Shown here in pieces: positions 10,651 through 21,702 of a stretch of 64,000 nucleotides of DNA. The stretch lies in contig NC_134398.1 of the NCBI RefSeq assembly GCF_050003625.1, positions 69,262,891-69,326,890 of the forward strand. The letters run 5' to 3'. The position numbers and the translations under genes are program-made. The DNA comes from Haematobia irritans (taxonomy: Eukaryota > Arthropoda > Insecta > Diptera > Muscidae). Numbering within the stretch: the first letter of the stretch is position 1; each line of letters starts with the position of its first letter. The notes beneath the pieces are model-generated. The model had not been told where the DNA came from. It made no database searches and worked only from the letters and a program-made list of their open reading frames with translations.

Positions 10651-10725
10651 GCTACGTAGCCCAGTGGATAGTGTGTTGGCTTACAAACTGTATGGTCCTC
10701 GGTTCGATTCTCCGTGCAGGCGAAA
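10651..10725 (+). other. tRNA-like module (UAC anticodon loop) within M1
   Basis: TAGCCCAGTGGATAG fits the A box and GGTTCGATTC fits the B box, with GGCTTACAAACTG as anticodon loop (UAC, Val-like). T-arm and acceptor stems pair poorly. It points away from the module at 10461-10539, about 110 bp off. A diverged copy lies at 61488-61561. Confidence 0.6.
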
Positions 10726-11033
10726 GGTAAAATTTAAAAAATTTATAAAAGTGAATAATTTCTTCAACATTATTTGTATTACAGAGAAAGGTTCCAATAA
10801 CTAAAAAATTTCGTGGAAGTGAAAATTACGAGTATGTTAGGGAATGAGCACAATCGTGTTTGGGAAAAATTCTTCCAAGCATATAATATTTTTGGCTCAA
10901 AATGCTTCCAAACATATAATATGTTCACATAAAACAAACATATTAATGTTTCGGCAGTATGCAATAATATATGTGCTTCCTGCAAAATATGTTTGGAACA
11001 TATGTTAAAGAAGCGATTTTTTTTGAGGGTGTA

Positions 11034-11981
11034 CTCCCAAACATATTTTGCTTCAAGCATATACATTTTTGGCTATTGCCCAAACATTTATATCTTTGAT
11101 CTCTTCCAATATATAATATGTTTGAAAGCATATTGGTCTAAACAATATATGTTTGGGTAGTCTAAGTTCCAAACATTTTGTATTTTTGCATCCAAATTCA
11201 ATAATGATGTCTTCCAAAAAACAATATGTTATTATGTGACCATATAATAGGTTTGGAAGCATTTTGCACCCAAAAATATTATATGCTTAAAAAAAATTCT
11301 CCCAAACAATATTGTGCTCAAAATTTTATTTATTTATTTATATATATACAATCATAATGAATTATGAATGAATAAACAGGTAATATAGGTGCTAACAACA
11401 TAGGTTTTCGACCTGAATGCTCAAAATTTTGTTTCTGCCCAATTGTATATTCCCCCACATCTTTCTCACTTCCACGAGATTTTTTAGTTCTTAGCACCTT
11501 TTTCTGTAATACAAACATTGTAGAAGAAATTATTAAATTGTATGATTTTTTTTTTATTTTAATTTTACCTTTTGCCGGACGGGGATTCGAACAGCGGACC
11601 ACACAGTTTGTAAGGATCAAAGAAGTAGCTGATCAATTGCCCAAGGAAAAATAAAATGTTAATTTTGTAATAACAAGCAACAACCACCAACTTAATTCAA
11701 TATCGCTCCCTGTTAAATAGCGCTCCAAGCTACTAAACACATATATGTTTATAGGCTATTTCTAAATTAATATATGTTTGCATCCAAGCATATTATATTT
11801 AAAAAAATTTTATGTCCCAAACATAATATGTTCTAACATATTAACATATATGTCCCAAACATGTTATGCTAGTTTATGAACATTATATGTTTGCACTCAA
11901 AAATATTGTGTTTAAAAATTTGTGTTCCAAACATATAATGTTTATAGCCAAACATATGAAAAACAGTCTTTTTCATCCGTG
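11034..11981 (+). mobile_element. CAC...GTG element, group M2, left end missing
   Basis: It is nearly identical to 25643-26620: CTCCCAAACATATTTTGCTTC at the left, many 'aaacatata/tatatgttt' words throughout, ending CTTTTTCATCCGTG at 11981 before TA. It contains a tRNA-like module on the minus strand (11571-11640). The 96-codon minus-strand frame (11330-11620) is present in all M2 copies but has no recognisable domain. Confidence 0.75.
11571..11640 (-). other. tRNA-like module (UAC) within M2
   Basis: The minus strand reads CAGCTACTTCTTTGATCC, TTACAAACTGTGTGGTCC, then CTGTTCGAATCCCCG with a perfect B-box. Same UAC loop as the M1 module at 10651. Identical or near-identical modules lie at 26210-26272 (-) and 40205-40278 (+). 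The A-box side is degenerate. Confidence 0.55.
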
Positions 11982-11984
11982 TAA

Positions 11985-12345
11985 AAACAATTTCATAAAG
12001 ACTAACTCAAAAAATGTTTCTTTTCTGGCTAATTAATTGCTTCTTCCGTCATATATTTTTCACTTCTTCGAGATTTTTTAGTTCTTAGTAAAAATTACAA
12101 AACTTTCTAACAAAAACCCTTTTTCGTTGATAAAGGTTTGAAATTTTCGAAGAAATCCAAAAAATCTCTAACAAATGAACAACGTTTTCGATACACGCTT
12201 TCAAAACACTTTTGTTTTGCCTGTAAGCCTTCGTGCATTGAAGTCTGCTTAGCCCATACTCTTTCCTCACTTGATTTGTTTAAGTTGAATCGTGACGTTG
12301 TAATATACATTCATTTTTGGAAACGGTGTACATCTTAGAATTGAA
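11985..12345. repeat. Relic related to 34530-34700 and 22727-22985
   Basis: 'gtaaaaacaatttcataaag', 'cttttctggctaat' and 'gagattttttagttctta' recur in order at 34535-34650. 'ctaacaaatgaacaacg' and 'aattttcgaagaaatcc' recur in reverse orientation in the element at 22727. Non-coding. Confidence 0.45.
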
Positions 12346-13110
12346 ATTAAATTGTTTATAATAATGTCCTATGATCACACTCGTAAATAACACCCATTGT
12401 AGTTTTAAATCTGTCCACTTTCCACAGCTTGGGTATGATGTGCCACATCCCCTACCACTATATTTGGGATGTTTTGCCGTTTTCACTACACCTACTCTCC
12501 AGCACAGTATATCATCATGCCTACGTTCGCACCTTTACATCGTTCTTGCTGGTACAAAGACTAACCGCATTACGAAATGGTAATTGGTGGGCTGCAATGC
12601 TTTGACTTTATATCCTGTTAAATGCTTATTTTTGGTGGTTGATGGAACTTCCTGTTTTTTTGTTGTTGTTGGCATCATAAGAGGCTTTTCTTGTTACCAA
12701 CAGCAAATTATATTTTAAGTAATTCATCTTTCTTTGAACAGGAAGATTCTTAGTGTCGTATTTTTAATTTCCTAATTTGGTGTTATTTATTGAAGTCGGT
12801 TGGAGTTGGTTGGATGGAAAATTATGATTAGAATATTACAACGATGTCATGGAGGGTCAACATCATATCTTATTTTGAAATCGCAGAATTGTTGTCAGTT
12901 ACAAAACATAAATTTGCTCATAATATCATGCGATTCTTTGGAAAAGAGATGGAAAACTTAGAGATGAAGACAATTTGTGAGAAAATAAGGAAGCTATTAA
13001 TATGAAATGGGAGATGTCTAAACGATTTAATTTAAGACGACAGTCATGCAATATGATTTAGATATCGTTATCAGCTTTCCATAGTACGCACAGTCGAGAT
13101 TTCTGTTTAT
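12346..13110. other. Unassigned stretch
   Basis: No repeat seen elsewhere in the window, no coding homology, no splice-like exon pattern that I can support. Confidence 0.3.
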
Positions 13111-13620
13111 TTCAGTAATACCACTTACATTTGCATATGAAAAGTATACGGGAATTCTTTCTAAATAGTAAAAATTTCTGTAGCTTTATATTATCAATTA
13201 TGTATACTTTCCTTTTGAAACTGATAAATATGTACTTTAACGTGATATATACGAAAAGCGTCATTCCTTGATAAGGGATAATTCTCTTCGTTAATTTTAC
13301 GAAGAATATTTCATCAACTATTCTTCGTGAATTCTTCATTAAAATAACTAAATTTTCATTCATTTTCGTAAATTTCACGAAGAACATTTTACGAATATAC
13401 GAAATGTTCTACATTAATTTTTCTACGTAAAAAGTTCGTACTTTTAACGAAACTTTCTTCAAATGCCATGATTTTTGTGAAGAAGTTTTTACGAATTTAT
13501 GAATATATTACGAAACTTTCTGCGTTAAAATTTATTCATAAAAAGTACGAAATATTTTATTTAAAATAACGAAGAAGTTTCATTAAAGTTGTAAAATTTT
13601 CGTTCGCGACATCAAATTGT
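13110..13620. repeat. Array of TTCGT/ACGAA words
   Basis: Words such as TTACGAAGAA, TTCGTGAA, TACGAAAT and AACGAAACTTTC repeat every 15-30 bases in both orientations. It is the same style as 22385-22690 and 9477-10127 but with different consensus words. Element ends not clear. Confidence 0.5.
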
Positions 13621-13663
13621 CTTTGATAATGTGCTTCAGTGTATTCCTTTATTCTATTTTTTA

Positions 13664-13690
13664 ACAGGTTGGCTGATAATTCCCCGGTCT
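13664..13690 (+). repeat. Left terminal inverted repeat of the mariner
   Basis: 27 bases starting ACAGGTTGGCTGATAA and ending CCCCGGTCT, with one difference from the right repeat. TA precedes it. Confidence 0.9.
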
Positions 13691-13841
13691 GACACATAGA
13701 TGGCGTCGCCAGTATTAAATGCATATTATTTTTATATAGTACCAACCTTCAAATGATTCGTGTCTAAATTTGACGTCTGTAAGTCAATTAGTTTGTGAGA
13801 TAGAGCGTCTTTTGTGAAGCAAATTTTGTTATTGTGAAAAA

Positions 13842-15621
13842 ATGGAAATAAAGGAATTTCGTGTTTTGATAAAATACTGTTTTCTGAAGGGAAAAATACG
13901 GTGGAAGCAAAAAATTGACTTGATAATGAGTTTCCGGACTCTGCCCCAGGGAAATCAATAATAATTGATTGGTACACCCTCAAAAAAAATCGCTTCTCTA
14001 ACATATGTTCCAAACATATTTTGCAGGAAGCAAATATATTATTGGATACTGCCGAAATATTAATATGTTTGTTTTATGTGAGCATATTATATGTTTGGAA
14101 GCATTTTGAGTCCAAAAATAGTATATGCTTGGAAGAATTCCTCAAAGAAGATTGTGCTCATTCTCTCACATAATTTTCACTTCCACGAAATTTTTGAGTT
14201 CTTCGCATCTTTTTCTGTAATACAAATATGCTGTTTTTTTCAAATGTCTATTCTCTTGGTTCCGAATACTCATTCTAATATTCAAATTAAATAATATTTA
14301 GACTTATTTTAAATTTTTGGCCTTATCATGAAACAGTTTTCCGAAACAACATACAAGCGGTTTCACAGAAATTGCTCTCATTTCATTCTCTCGCTGTTTT
14401 ATGTTGATATCTTTTTATTCAACCCTCCCGGTTTCCATCTCTATTTCTTTCTCTATACTAACTCTCTCTCTCTCTCTGTCGCTCTCTGAATAAAGTATCA
14501 CAACATATATATGTGTACTCGAAATTTGTAAATTTATATATGTTTACATTCACACATATTATTTTTATGAAACATGCATGCCCCAAACATAATATATTCT
14601 AACATATTAACATATGTGTCCCAAACATTTTGTGTTAGTTTAGGAACATTACATGTTTGCACTTAAATATATTGTGTTTAAAAATTGTGCCCGAAACACA
14701 TTTTGTTTATATCGGAACATATGTAAAACATATTTTTCTAACAGTGTATGCAGAATTCAAGCGTGGTGAAATGAGCACGGAGGACGGTGAACGCAGTGGA
14801 CGCCCGAAAGAGGTGGTTACCGACGAAAACATCAAAAAATCCACAAAATGATTTTGAATGACCGTAAAATGAAGTTGATCGATATAGCAGAGGCCTTAAA
14901 GATATCAAAGGAACGTGTTGGTCATATCATTCATCAATATTTGGATATGCGGAAGCTCAGTGCAAAATGGGTGCCGCGCGAGCTCACATTTGGCCAAAAA
15001 CAACAGCGTGTTGATGATTCTGAGCGGTGTTTGCAGCTGTTAACTCGTAATACACCCGAGTTTTTCCGTCGATATGTGACAATGGATGAAACATGGCTCC
15101 ATCACTATACTCCTGAGTCCAATCGACAGTCGGCTGAGTGGACAGCGACCGGTGAACCGTCTCCGAAGCGTGGAAAGACTCAAAAGTCCGCTGGCAAAGT
15201 AATGGCCTCTGTTTTTTGGGATGCGCATGGAATAATTTTTACCGATTATCTTGAGAAGGGAAAAACCATCAACAGTGACTATTATATGGCGTTATTGGAG
15301 CGTTTGAAGGTCGAAATCGCGGCAAAAAAGTGTTGCACCGTGCTACAAGTCATTGAGAACTATGGCAAAAATTCATGAATTGGGCTTCGAATTGCTTCCC
15401 CACCCACCGTATTCTCAGATCTGGCCCCTAGCGACTTTTTCTTGTTCTCAGACCTCAAAAGGATGCTCGCAGGGAAAACATTTGGCTGCAATGAAGAGGT
15501 GATCGCCGAAACTGAGGCCTATTTTGAGGCAAAACCGAACGAGTACTACCAAAATGGTATCAAAAAATTGGTATGTCGTTATAATCGATGTATCGCTCTT
15601 GAAGGGAACTATGTTGAATAA
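13842..15621 (+). pseudogene. irritans-type mariner transposase, inactivated
   Basis: Starts at ATG 13842 (MEIKEFRVLIKYCFLKGK), followed by a one-base frameshift near 13885. Codons up to ATTGATTGG are then split by the M1 insertion, and reading resumes at 14747 with the equivalent of YAEFKRGEMSTEDGERSGRP. Frameshift at about 14840 (ENIKK then MILNDRKMKLIDIAEALKIS, the second helix-turn-helix), then the catalytic domain: VTMDETWLHHYTPE with the first Asp and DYLEKGKTINSDYYMALLER. A deletion near 15330 removes the HQDN segment with the second Asp, and a one-base loss disrupts the YSPDLAPSD region carrying the third Asp. The frame ends at GNYVE, TAA 15619-15621. Known function: cut-and-paste transposition at TA. 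Not functional here. Confidence 0.92.
13975..14746 (+). mobile_element. CAC...GTG element, group M1 (772 bp) inside mariner
   Basis: Ends CACCCTCAAAAAAAATCGC and ...TTTTTCTAACAGTG, flanked by TA duplicates (13973-13974, 14747-14748). Mariner coding sequence joins perfectly when the element plus one TA are removed, a clean empty-site test. Rich in 'aaacatat' words, with a CT microsatellite near 14463-14490. It lacks the tRNA-like modules of its larger relatives. Confidence 0.9.
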
Positions 15622-15629
15622 TAAAAACT

Positions 15630-16346
15630 ATATTATACCCTGCACCACTTTGTAGATCTAAATTTTCGATACCATATCACATCCGTCAAATGTGTTGGGT
15701 GATATATGTAAAGGTTTGTCCCAAATACATACATTTAAATATCACTCGATTTGGACAGAATTTGATAGACTTTTACAAAATCTATAGACTCAAAATTTAA
15801 GTTGGCTAATGCTTAGTTACAATGCTAATTCTACTCCCTATGCAAAATTTCAACTAAATCGGAGCAAAAAATTGGCCTCTGTTGCAAATGAGTGTAAATC
15901 GAGCGAAAGCTATATATGGGAGCTATATCTAAATCTGAACCGATTTGGCTGATATTTTGCAAGTTTTTCGAGAATCATAAAATATTTGGATGTACGGAAT
16001 TTGAGGAAGATCGGTTGATATACACGCCAATTATGACGAGATCGGTGAAAAATATATATGGCAGCTATATCTAAATCTGAACCAAAATCAATAGGGATCG
16101 TCTTTGAGCCGAAGCAGGACCCTATACCAAATTTTAGGACAATCGGACTGAAACTGCGAGCTGTACTTTGCACACAAAAATACACCAACAGACAGACAGA
16201 CGGACTTCGCTAAATCGACTCAGAATTTAATTCTAAGACGATCGGTATACTAAACGATGGGTCTCAGACTTTTCCATCTTGGTGTTGCATACAAATGCAC
16301 AAACTTATTATACCCTGTACCACAGTAGTGGTGAAGGGTATAAAAA
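15630..16346 (-). repeat. DINE-1/Helentron-like element, family B, internally deleted
   Basis: Inverted relative to the window: the head (CCACAGTAGTGGTGAAGGGTATA) lies at the right, an interrupted GACAGACAGACGGAC run at 16190. The left end begins in the tail at ATTATACCCTGCACCAC, lacking the GTCGGG hairpin. It sits in the A-rich 3' untranslated part of the mariner. Confidence 0.8.
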
Positions 16347-16362
16347 TGTGTTTTTCTTTGTT

Positions 16363-16389
16363 AGACCGGGGACTTATCAGCCAACCTGC
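16363..16389 (-). repeat. Right terminal inverted repeat of the mariner
   Basis: AGACCGGGGACTTATCAG... complementary to the left repeat except for one internal base and the last base. TA follows at 16390. Confidence 0.9.
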
Positions 16390-16555
16390 TATGCATATCT
16401 GTGCTACTTCTCATTTGGGTGATAGCATGCTGTTCAACATAGTTGAACCAAAATTCTAACTTCTACAAAATATAAATAAATTTGAATTATATTCCATCTA
16501 GTTAGTAATTAAGTTTGAAAAGTATTGTAGTTGCCACTAGTAAATTTCCCTTTTT

Positions 16556-18370
16556 TAAACCCTCCATCATAGGATGGGGGTATATTAACTTTGTCATTCC
16601 GTTTGTAACACATCGAAATATTGCTCTAAGACCCCATAAAGTATATATATTCTGGGTCGTGGTGAAATTCTGAGTCGATCTAAGCATGTCCGTCCGTCTG
16701 TCCGGCTGTCCGTCCGTCTGTGGAAATCACGCTAACTTCCGAACGAAACAAGCTATCGACTTGAAACTTGGCACAAGTAGTTGTTATTGATGTAGGTCGG
16801 ATGGTATTGAAAATCGGCCATATCGGACCACGTTTACGTATAGCCCCCATATAAACCGATCCGCAAATTTGGCTTGGGAGCCTCCCGGAGCAGCAAAATT
16901 CATCCGATCCGGTTGAAATTTGGTACCTGATGTTAGTATACGGCCTCTAACAACCATGCAAAAATTGGTCCATATCGGTCCATAATTATATATAGCTCCC
17001 ATATAAACCGATCCCCAGATTTGACCTCCGGAGCCTCTTGGAGGAGCAAAATTCATCCGATCCGGTTGAAATTTAGTACGTGGTCTTAGTATACGGTCTC
17101 TAACACCCATGCAAAAATTGGTCCATGTCGGTCCATAATTATATATAGCCCCCATATAAACCGATCCCCAGATTTGACCTCCGGAGCCTCTTGGAGGGGA
17201 AAAATTCATCCGATCCGGTTGAAATGTGGTACCTGATGTTAGTATACGGTCTCTAACAACCATGCAAAAATTGGTCCATATCGGTCCATAATTATATATA
17301 GCCCCCATATAAATCGATCCCCAGATTTGACCTCCGGAGCCTCTTGGAGGGGCAAAATTCATCCGATCCTGTTGAAATTTGGTACCTGATGTTAGTATAC
17401 GGCTTCTAACAACCATGCAAAAATTGGTCCATATCGGTTCATAATTATATATAGCTCCCATATAAACCGATCCCCAGATTTGAACTCCGGAGCCTCTTGG
17501 AGGAGCAAAATTCATGCGATCCAATTGAAATTTAGTACGTGGTGTTAGTATATAGTCTCTAACAACCATGCAAAAATTGGTCCATATCGGTTCATAATTA
17601 TATATAGCAAAAGTCATCCGATGCGGTTGAAATTTGGTACATTTTGGCAATATATGGCCTCTAACAGCCATGTAAAAATTGGTCAATATCGGTCTTTAGT
17701 TATATATAGCCGATGACTTATTACACAAAAATTGGTCCATATCGCCAAAAATAATCTACCAAAACTTTATTTCCATAGAAAATTTTGTCAAATTTTATTA
17801 CTATAGAAAGTTGTGTCAAAATTTCATTTCTATAGAAAGTTTTGTCAAACGTTTATTTCTATAGAAATGTTTGTCAAAATTTTATTTCCATAGAAAGTTT
17901 TGTCAAAATTTTATTTTTATAGAAAATTTTGTAAAAAATTTATTTCTGTAGAAAATTTTGTCAACATTTTATTTCTATACAAAATTTTGTCAACATTTTA
18001 CTTCCATAGAAAATTTTGTCAACATTTTATTTCTATAGAAAATTTTGTCAAGTTTTTATTTCTATAGAAAATTTTGTCAAAATTTTATTTCTATAGAAAA
18101 TTTTGTCAAGTTTTCATTTCTATAGAAAATTTTGTCAAACTATATTATATACGTATTTAATCGGCCTTTTTTTGTTTAATATATACCCCGTATGGGCTAA
18201 CTTACAATTTAGTGTTAAAAAGTTTTACGATACCTTGCCATCGGCAAGTGTTATCGCAACCCAAGTAATTCGATTGTGGATGACAGCCTTTAGTAGAAGT
18301 TCCTACGCAATCCATGGTGGAGGGTACATAAGATTCGGCCTGGCCGAACTTACGGCCGTATATACTTGTT
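16556..18370 (+). repeat. DINE-1/Helentron-like element, family A, full length
   Basis: Head TAAACCCTCCATCATAGGATG, GTCCGTCTGTCCGG run (16686-16720), five internal units starting 'ataaaccgat' at 16851, 17003, 17156, 17309 and 17462 (152-153 bp each), a 29-bp minisatellite (17765-18140), then a tail with palindrome TTCGGCCTGGCCGAA and terminal GTATATACTTGTT. Nearly identical to 32392-34218. The 300-codon minus-strand frame is a by-product of units of 51 codons. Confidence 0.88.
17765..18140 (+). repeat. 29-bp minisatellite with palindromic core
   Basis: About 13 units of 'tttctatagaaaattttgtc' plus 9 bases. Exact 29-bp spacing in the last five units (ATAGAAAA at 18006, 18035, 18064, 18093, 18122). 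The core TTTCTATAGAAA is its own reverse complement. It belongs to the 3' half of family A. Confidence 0.85.
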
Positions 18371-18404
18371 ATAATTTATTGTCAACACTGAAGTTCATAG
18401 TATA

Positions 18405-19507
18405 TTTATACCCTGCGCCACACTGTGGAACAGGGTATTATAAGTTAGTGCATATGTTTGCAACACCCAGCAGGAGACGAGATAGACACATGGTGTCTTT
18501 GGTAAAAATGCTCAGGGTGGGCTCCTGAGTCGATATAGCCATGTCCGTCTGTCCGTGAACACATTTTTGTAATCAAAGTCTAGGTCGCAGTTTTAGTCCA
18601 ATCGACTTCAAATTTGGCACAAGTATGTGTTTTGGCTCAGAATAGATACCTATTGATTTTGGAAGAAATCGGTTCAGATTTAGATATAGCTCCCATATAT
18701 ATATTTCGCCCGATATGGACTTATATGGCCCCAGAAGCCAGAGATTTACCCTAATTTGCTTAAGATTGTGCACAAGAAGAACAATTAGTACTATAGTCAA
18801 GTGTGCCAAATTTTATTGAAATCGGTTCAGATTTAGATATATCTCCCATATATATCTTTCGCTTGATATGTACTAATACGGTCCCAGAAGCCAGAGTTTT
18901 ACCCCAATTTGGTTGAAATTTTGCACTAGGAGTACAATTAGTAGTGTAGTCAAGTGTGCCAAATTTTATTGAAATCGGTTCAGATTTAGATATAGCTCCC
19001 ATATATATCGTTCGCCCGATTTACACTCATATGACCATAGTGGCCAATCTTTTACTCCGATTGAATTGAAATTTTGCACAGGGAGTAGAATTAGCATTGT
19101 AGCTATGCGTTCCAAATTTGGTTGAAATCGGTTCAGATTTATATATAGCTCCCATATATAGCTTTAAGCCGATTTACACAAATATGACCACAGAGGCCAA
19201 TTTTTGCTCCGATTTAGTTGACATTTTGCACAGAGAGTAGAATTAGCATTGTAGCTATGCGTGCCAAATTTGGTTGAAATCGGTTCAGATTTAGATATAG
19301 CTCCCATATATATGTTTTTCCGATTTCGACAAAAATGGTCAAAATACCAACATTTTCCTTGTAAAATCGCCACTGCTTAGTCGAAAAGTTGTAAAAATGA
19401 CTCTAATTTTCCTAAACTTCTAATACATATATATCGAGCGATAAATCATAAATAAACTTTTGCGAAGTTTCCTTAAAATTGCTTCAGATTTTAATGTTTC
19501 CAATATT
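18405..19507 (+). repeat. DINE-1/Helentron-like element, family D, 5' part
   Basis: Head TATACCCTGCGCCACACTG and 'catgtccgtctgtccgtg', then degenerate ~153-bp units with TATAGCTCCCATATATA. The sequence stops at 'cagattttaatgtttccaatattt', where a family B head begins. Its continuation 'actaacattgtgttccaccc' is found after the family B tail, so family B is nested in it. Confidence 0.8.
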
Positions 19508-19508
19508 T

Positions 19509-21198
19509 ATACCCTTCACCACTACTGTGGTACAGGGTATAATAAGTTTGTGCATTTGTATGTAACGCCAAGAAGGAGTAATCATAGACCAACCTTTTAG
19601 TATACCGATCGGCTTAGAATTAAATTCTGAGTCGATTTAGCGATGTCCGTCTGTCTGTCTGTCCGTCTGTCTGTCCGTCTGTCTGTCTGTCTGTCTGTCT
19701 GTCTGTTGATGTATTTTTGTGTGCAAAGTACAGCTCGCAGTTTTAGTCCGATTGTCCTAAAATTTGGTATAGGGTCCTGTTTCGGCTCAAAGACGATCCC
19801 TATTGATTTTGGAAAAAATCGGTTCAGATTTAGATATAGCTGCCATATATATTTTTCGCCGATCTGGTCATAATTGGCGTGTATATCAACCGATCTTCCT
19901 CAAATTCCGTACATCCGAATATTTTATGGGTCTCAAAAAACTTGCAAAATACCAGCCAAATCGGTTCAGATTTAGATATAGCTCTCATATATAGCTTTCG
20001 CCCGATTTACACTCATTTGCCCAAAGAGGCCAATTTTTAACTCCGATTTGGTTGAAATTTTGCACAGGGAGTAGAATTAGCATTGTAACTATGCGTGCCA
20101 AATTTGGTTGAAATCGGTTCAGATTTGGATATATCTCCCATATATAGCTTTCGCCCGATTTACACTCATATGACCACAGAGGCCAATTTTTTAACTCCGA
20201 TTTAGTTGAAATTTTGCACAGGGAGTAGAATTAGCATTGAAACTATGCGTGCCAAATTTGGTTGAAATCGGTTCAGATTTGGATATATGTCCCATATATA
20301 GCTTTCGCCCGATTTACACTCATATGACCACAGAGGCCAATTTTTTGCTCCGATTTAGTTGAAATTTTGCACAGGGAGTAGAATTAGCATTGTAGCTATG
20401 CGTGCCAAATTTGGTTGAAATCGGTTCATATTTAGATATATCTCCCATATATAGCTTTCGCCCGATTTACACTCATATGACCACAGAGGCCAATTTTTAA
20501 CTCCGATTTAGTTGAAATTTTGCACAGAGAGTAGAATTAGCATTGTTGCGTGCCAAATTTGGTTGAAATCGGTTCAGATTTAGATATATCTCCCATATAT
20601 AGCTTTCGCCCGATTTACACTCATATGACCACAGAGGCCAATTTTTAACTCCGATTTAGTTGAAATTTTGCACAGAGAGTAGAATTAGCATTGTTGCGTG
20701 CCAAATTTGGTTGAAATCGGTTCAGATTTAGATATAGCCCCCATATATATGTTTTTCTGATTTCGACAAAAATGGTCAAAATACCAACAATTTCTTGTAA
20801 AATCGCCACTGCTTAGTCGCAAAGTTGTAAAAATGACTCTAATTTTCCTAAACTTCTAATACATATATATCGAGCGATAAATCATAAATAAACTTTTGCA
20901 AAGTTTCCTTAAAATTGCTTCAGATTTAAATGTTTCCCATATTTTTTTTTACTAACATTGTGTTCCACCCTAGTGCATTAGCCGACTTAAATTTTGAGTC
21001 TATAGATTTTGTGGAAGTCTATCAAATTCTTCCAGATCGAGTGATATTTAAATGTATGTATTTAGGACAAACCTTTATATATAGCCCCAAACACATTTGA
21101 CGGATGTGATGTGGTATCGAAAAGTTAGATCTACAAAGTGGTGCAGGGTATAATATAGTCGGCCCCGTCCGACTTTAGACTTTCCTTACTGGTTTTTT
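19509..21198 (+). repeat. DINE-1/Helentron-like element, family B, full length
   Basis: Head TATACCCTTCACCACTACTG with its complement CAGGGTATA, a long GTCTGTCC/GTCTGTCT microsatellite (19645-19705), six internal units of about 153 bp (for example 'aaatcggttcagattt' at 20111, 20265, 20418), then a tail with GTCGGCCCCGTCCGAC and CTTTCCTTACTGGTTTT. The open frames come from the microsatellite and units. Confidence 0.88.
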
Positions 21199-21702
21199 AC
21201 TAACATTGTGTTCCACCCTAGTGCATTAGCCGACTTAAATTTTGAGTCTATAGATTTTGTAGAAGTCTATCAAATTCTGTCCAGATCGAGTGATATTTAA
21301 TCTATGTATTTGGGATAAACCTTTATATATAGCCCCCAACACATTTTACTTATGTGATATGGTAATGAAAATTTAGATCCACAAAGTGGTGCAGGGTATA
21401 ATATAGTCGGCCCCGCCCGACTTCAGACTTTCCTTACTTGTTTTTACTAAAATTGTGTTCCACCCTAGTGCATTAAAATTTTAATTTTTTTTTTAATTTT
21501 AAGTCCATAGATTTTGTAGAAGTCTATCAAATTCTGTCCAGATCGAGTGATATTTAAATGTATGTATTTGGGACAAACCTTTATATATAGCCCCCACCAC
21601 ATTTGACGGATGTGATATGGTATCGAAAATTTATATCTACAAAGTGGTGCAGGGTATAATATAGTCGGCCCCGCCCGACTTTAGACTTTCCTTACTTGTT
21701 TA
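20951..21702 (+). repeat. Three tandem DINE-like tails of about 248 bp
   Basis: Units begin 'actaacattgtgttccaccc' at 20951, 21199 and 'actaaaattgtgttccaccc' at 21446. Each ends with a GTCGG...CCGAC hairpin and CTTACTTGTTTTT (CTTACTGG in the first). Two upstream heads (18405 and 19509) account for two tails; the third has no visible head. Confidence 0.85.

Larger units (their letters stand above)
10440..11031 (-). mobile_element. CAC...GTG element, group M1, partial
   Basis: The right end ...AAGAAGCGATTTTTTTTGAGGGTG is followed by TA, as in the complete copies at 13975-14746, 55396-56606 and 59869-61868. It carries two divergent tRNA-like modules (10461-10539 and 10651-10725) and the shared segment 'tgtattacagagaaaggttcc'. 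The left terminus is replaced by other sequence. Immediately right, at 11034, group M2 sequence starts in the middle, so M1 either inserted into an M2 copy or was joined to it by rearrangement. Confidence 0.65.
13664..16389 (+). mobile_element. irritans-type mariner transposon, with two later insertions
   Basis: Terminal repeats are ACAGGTTGGCTGATAATTCC (13664...) and the complement GGACTTATCAGCCAACCTG (...16388), each about 27 bp, flanked by TA (13662-13663, 16390-16391). Between them is one transposase gene split by a group M1 element (13975-14746) and a family B DINE-like element (about 15630-16346) lying in the short 3' segment. Without these insertions the mariner is about 1.25 kb, the normal size for the family. 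Confidence 0.92.

Noticed and set aside
10461..10725. Functional tRNA-Ala and tRNA-Val genes
   Set aside because: Acceptor and T stems pair poorly, the modules recur only within transposable elements, and anticodon loops vary between copies.
12346..13110. Possible coding exon near 12371-12583
   Set aside because: Overlapping frames on both strands, no domain, no convincing splice sites.
17765..18140. CRISPR-like array
   Set aside because: The repeats are contiguous without unique spacers, in eukaryotic DNA, and belong to a transposon tail.
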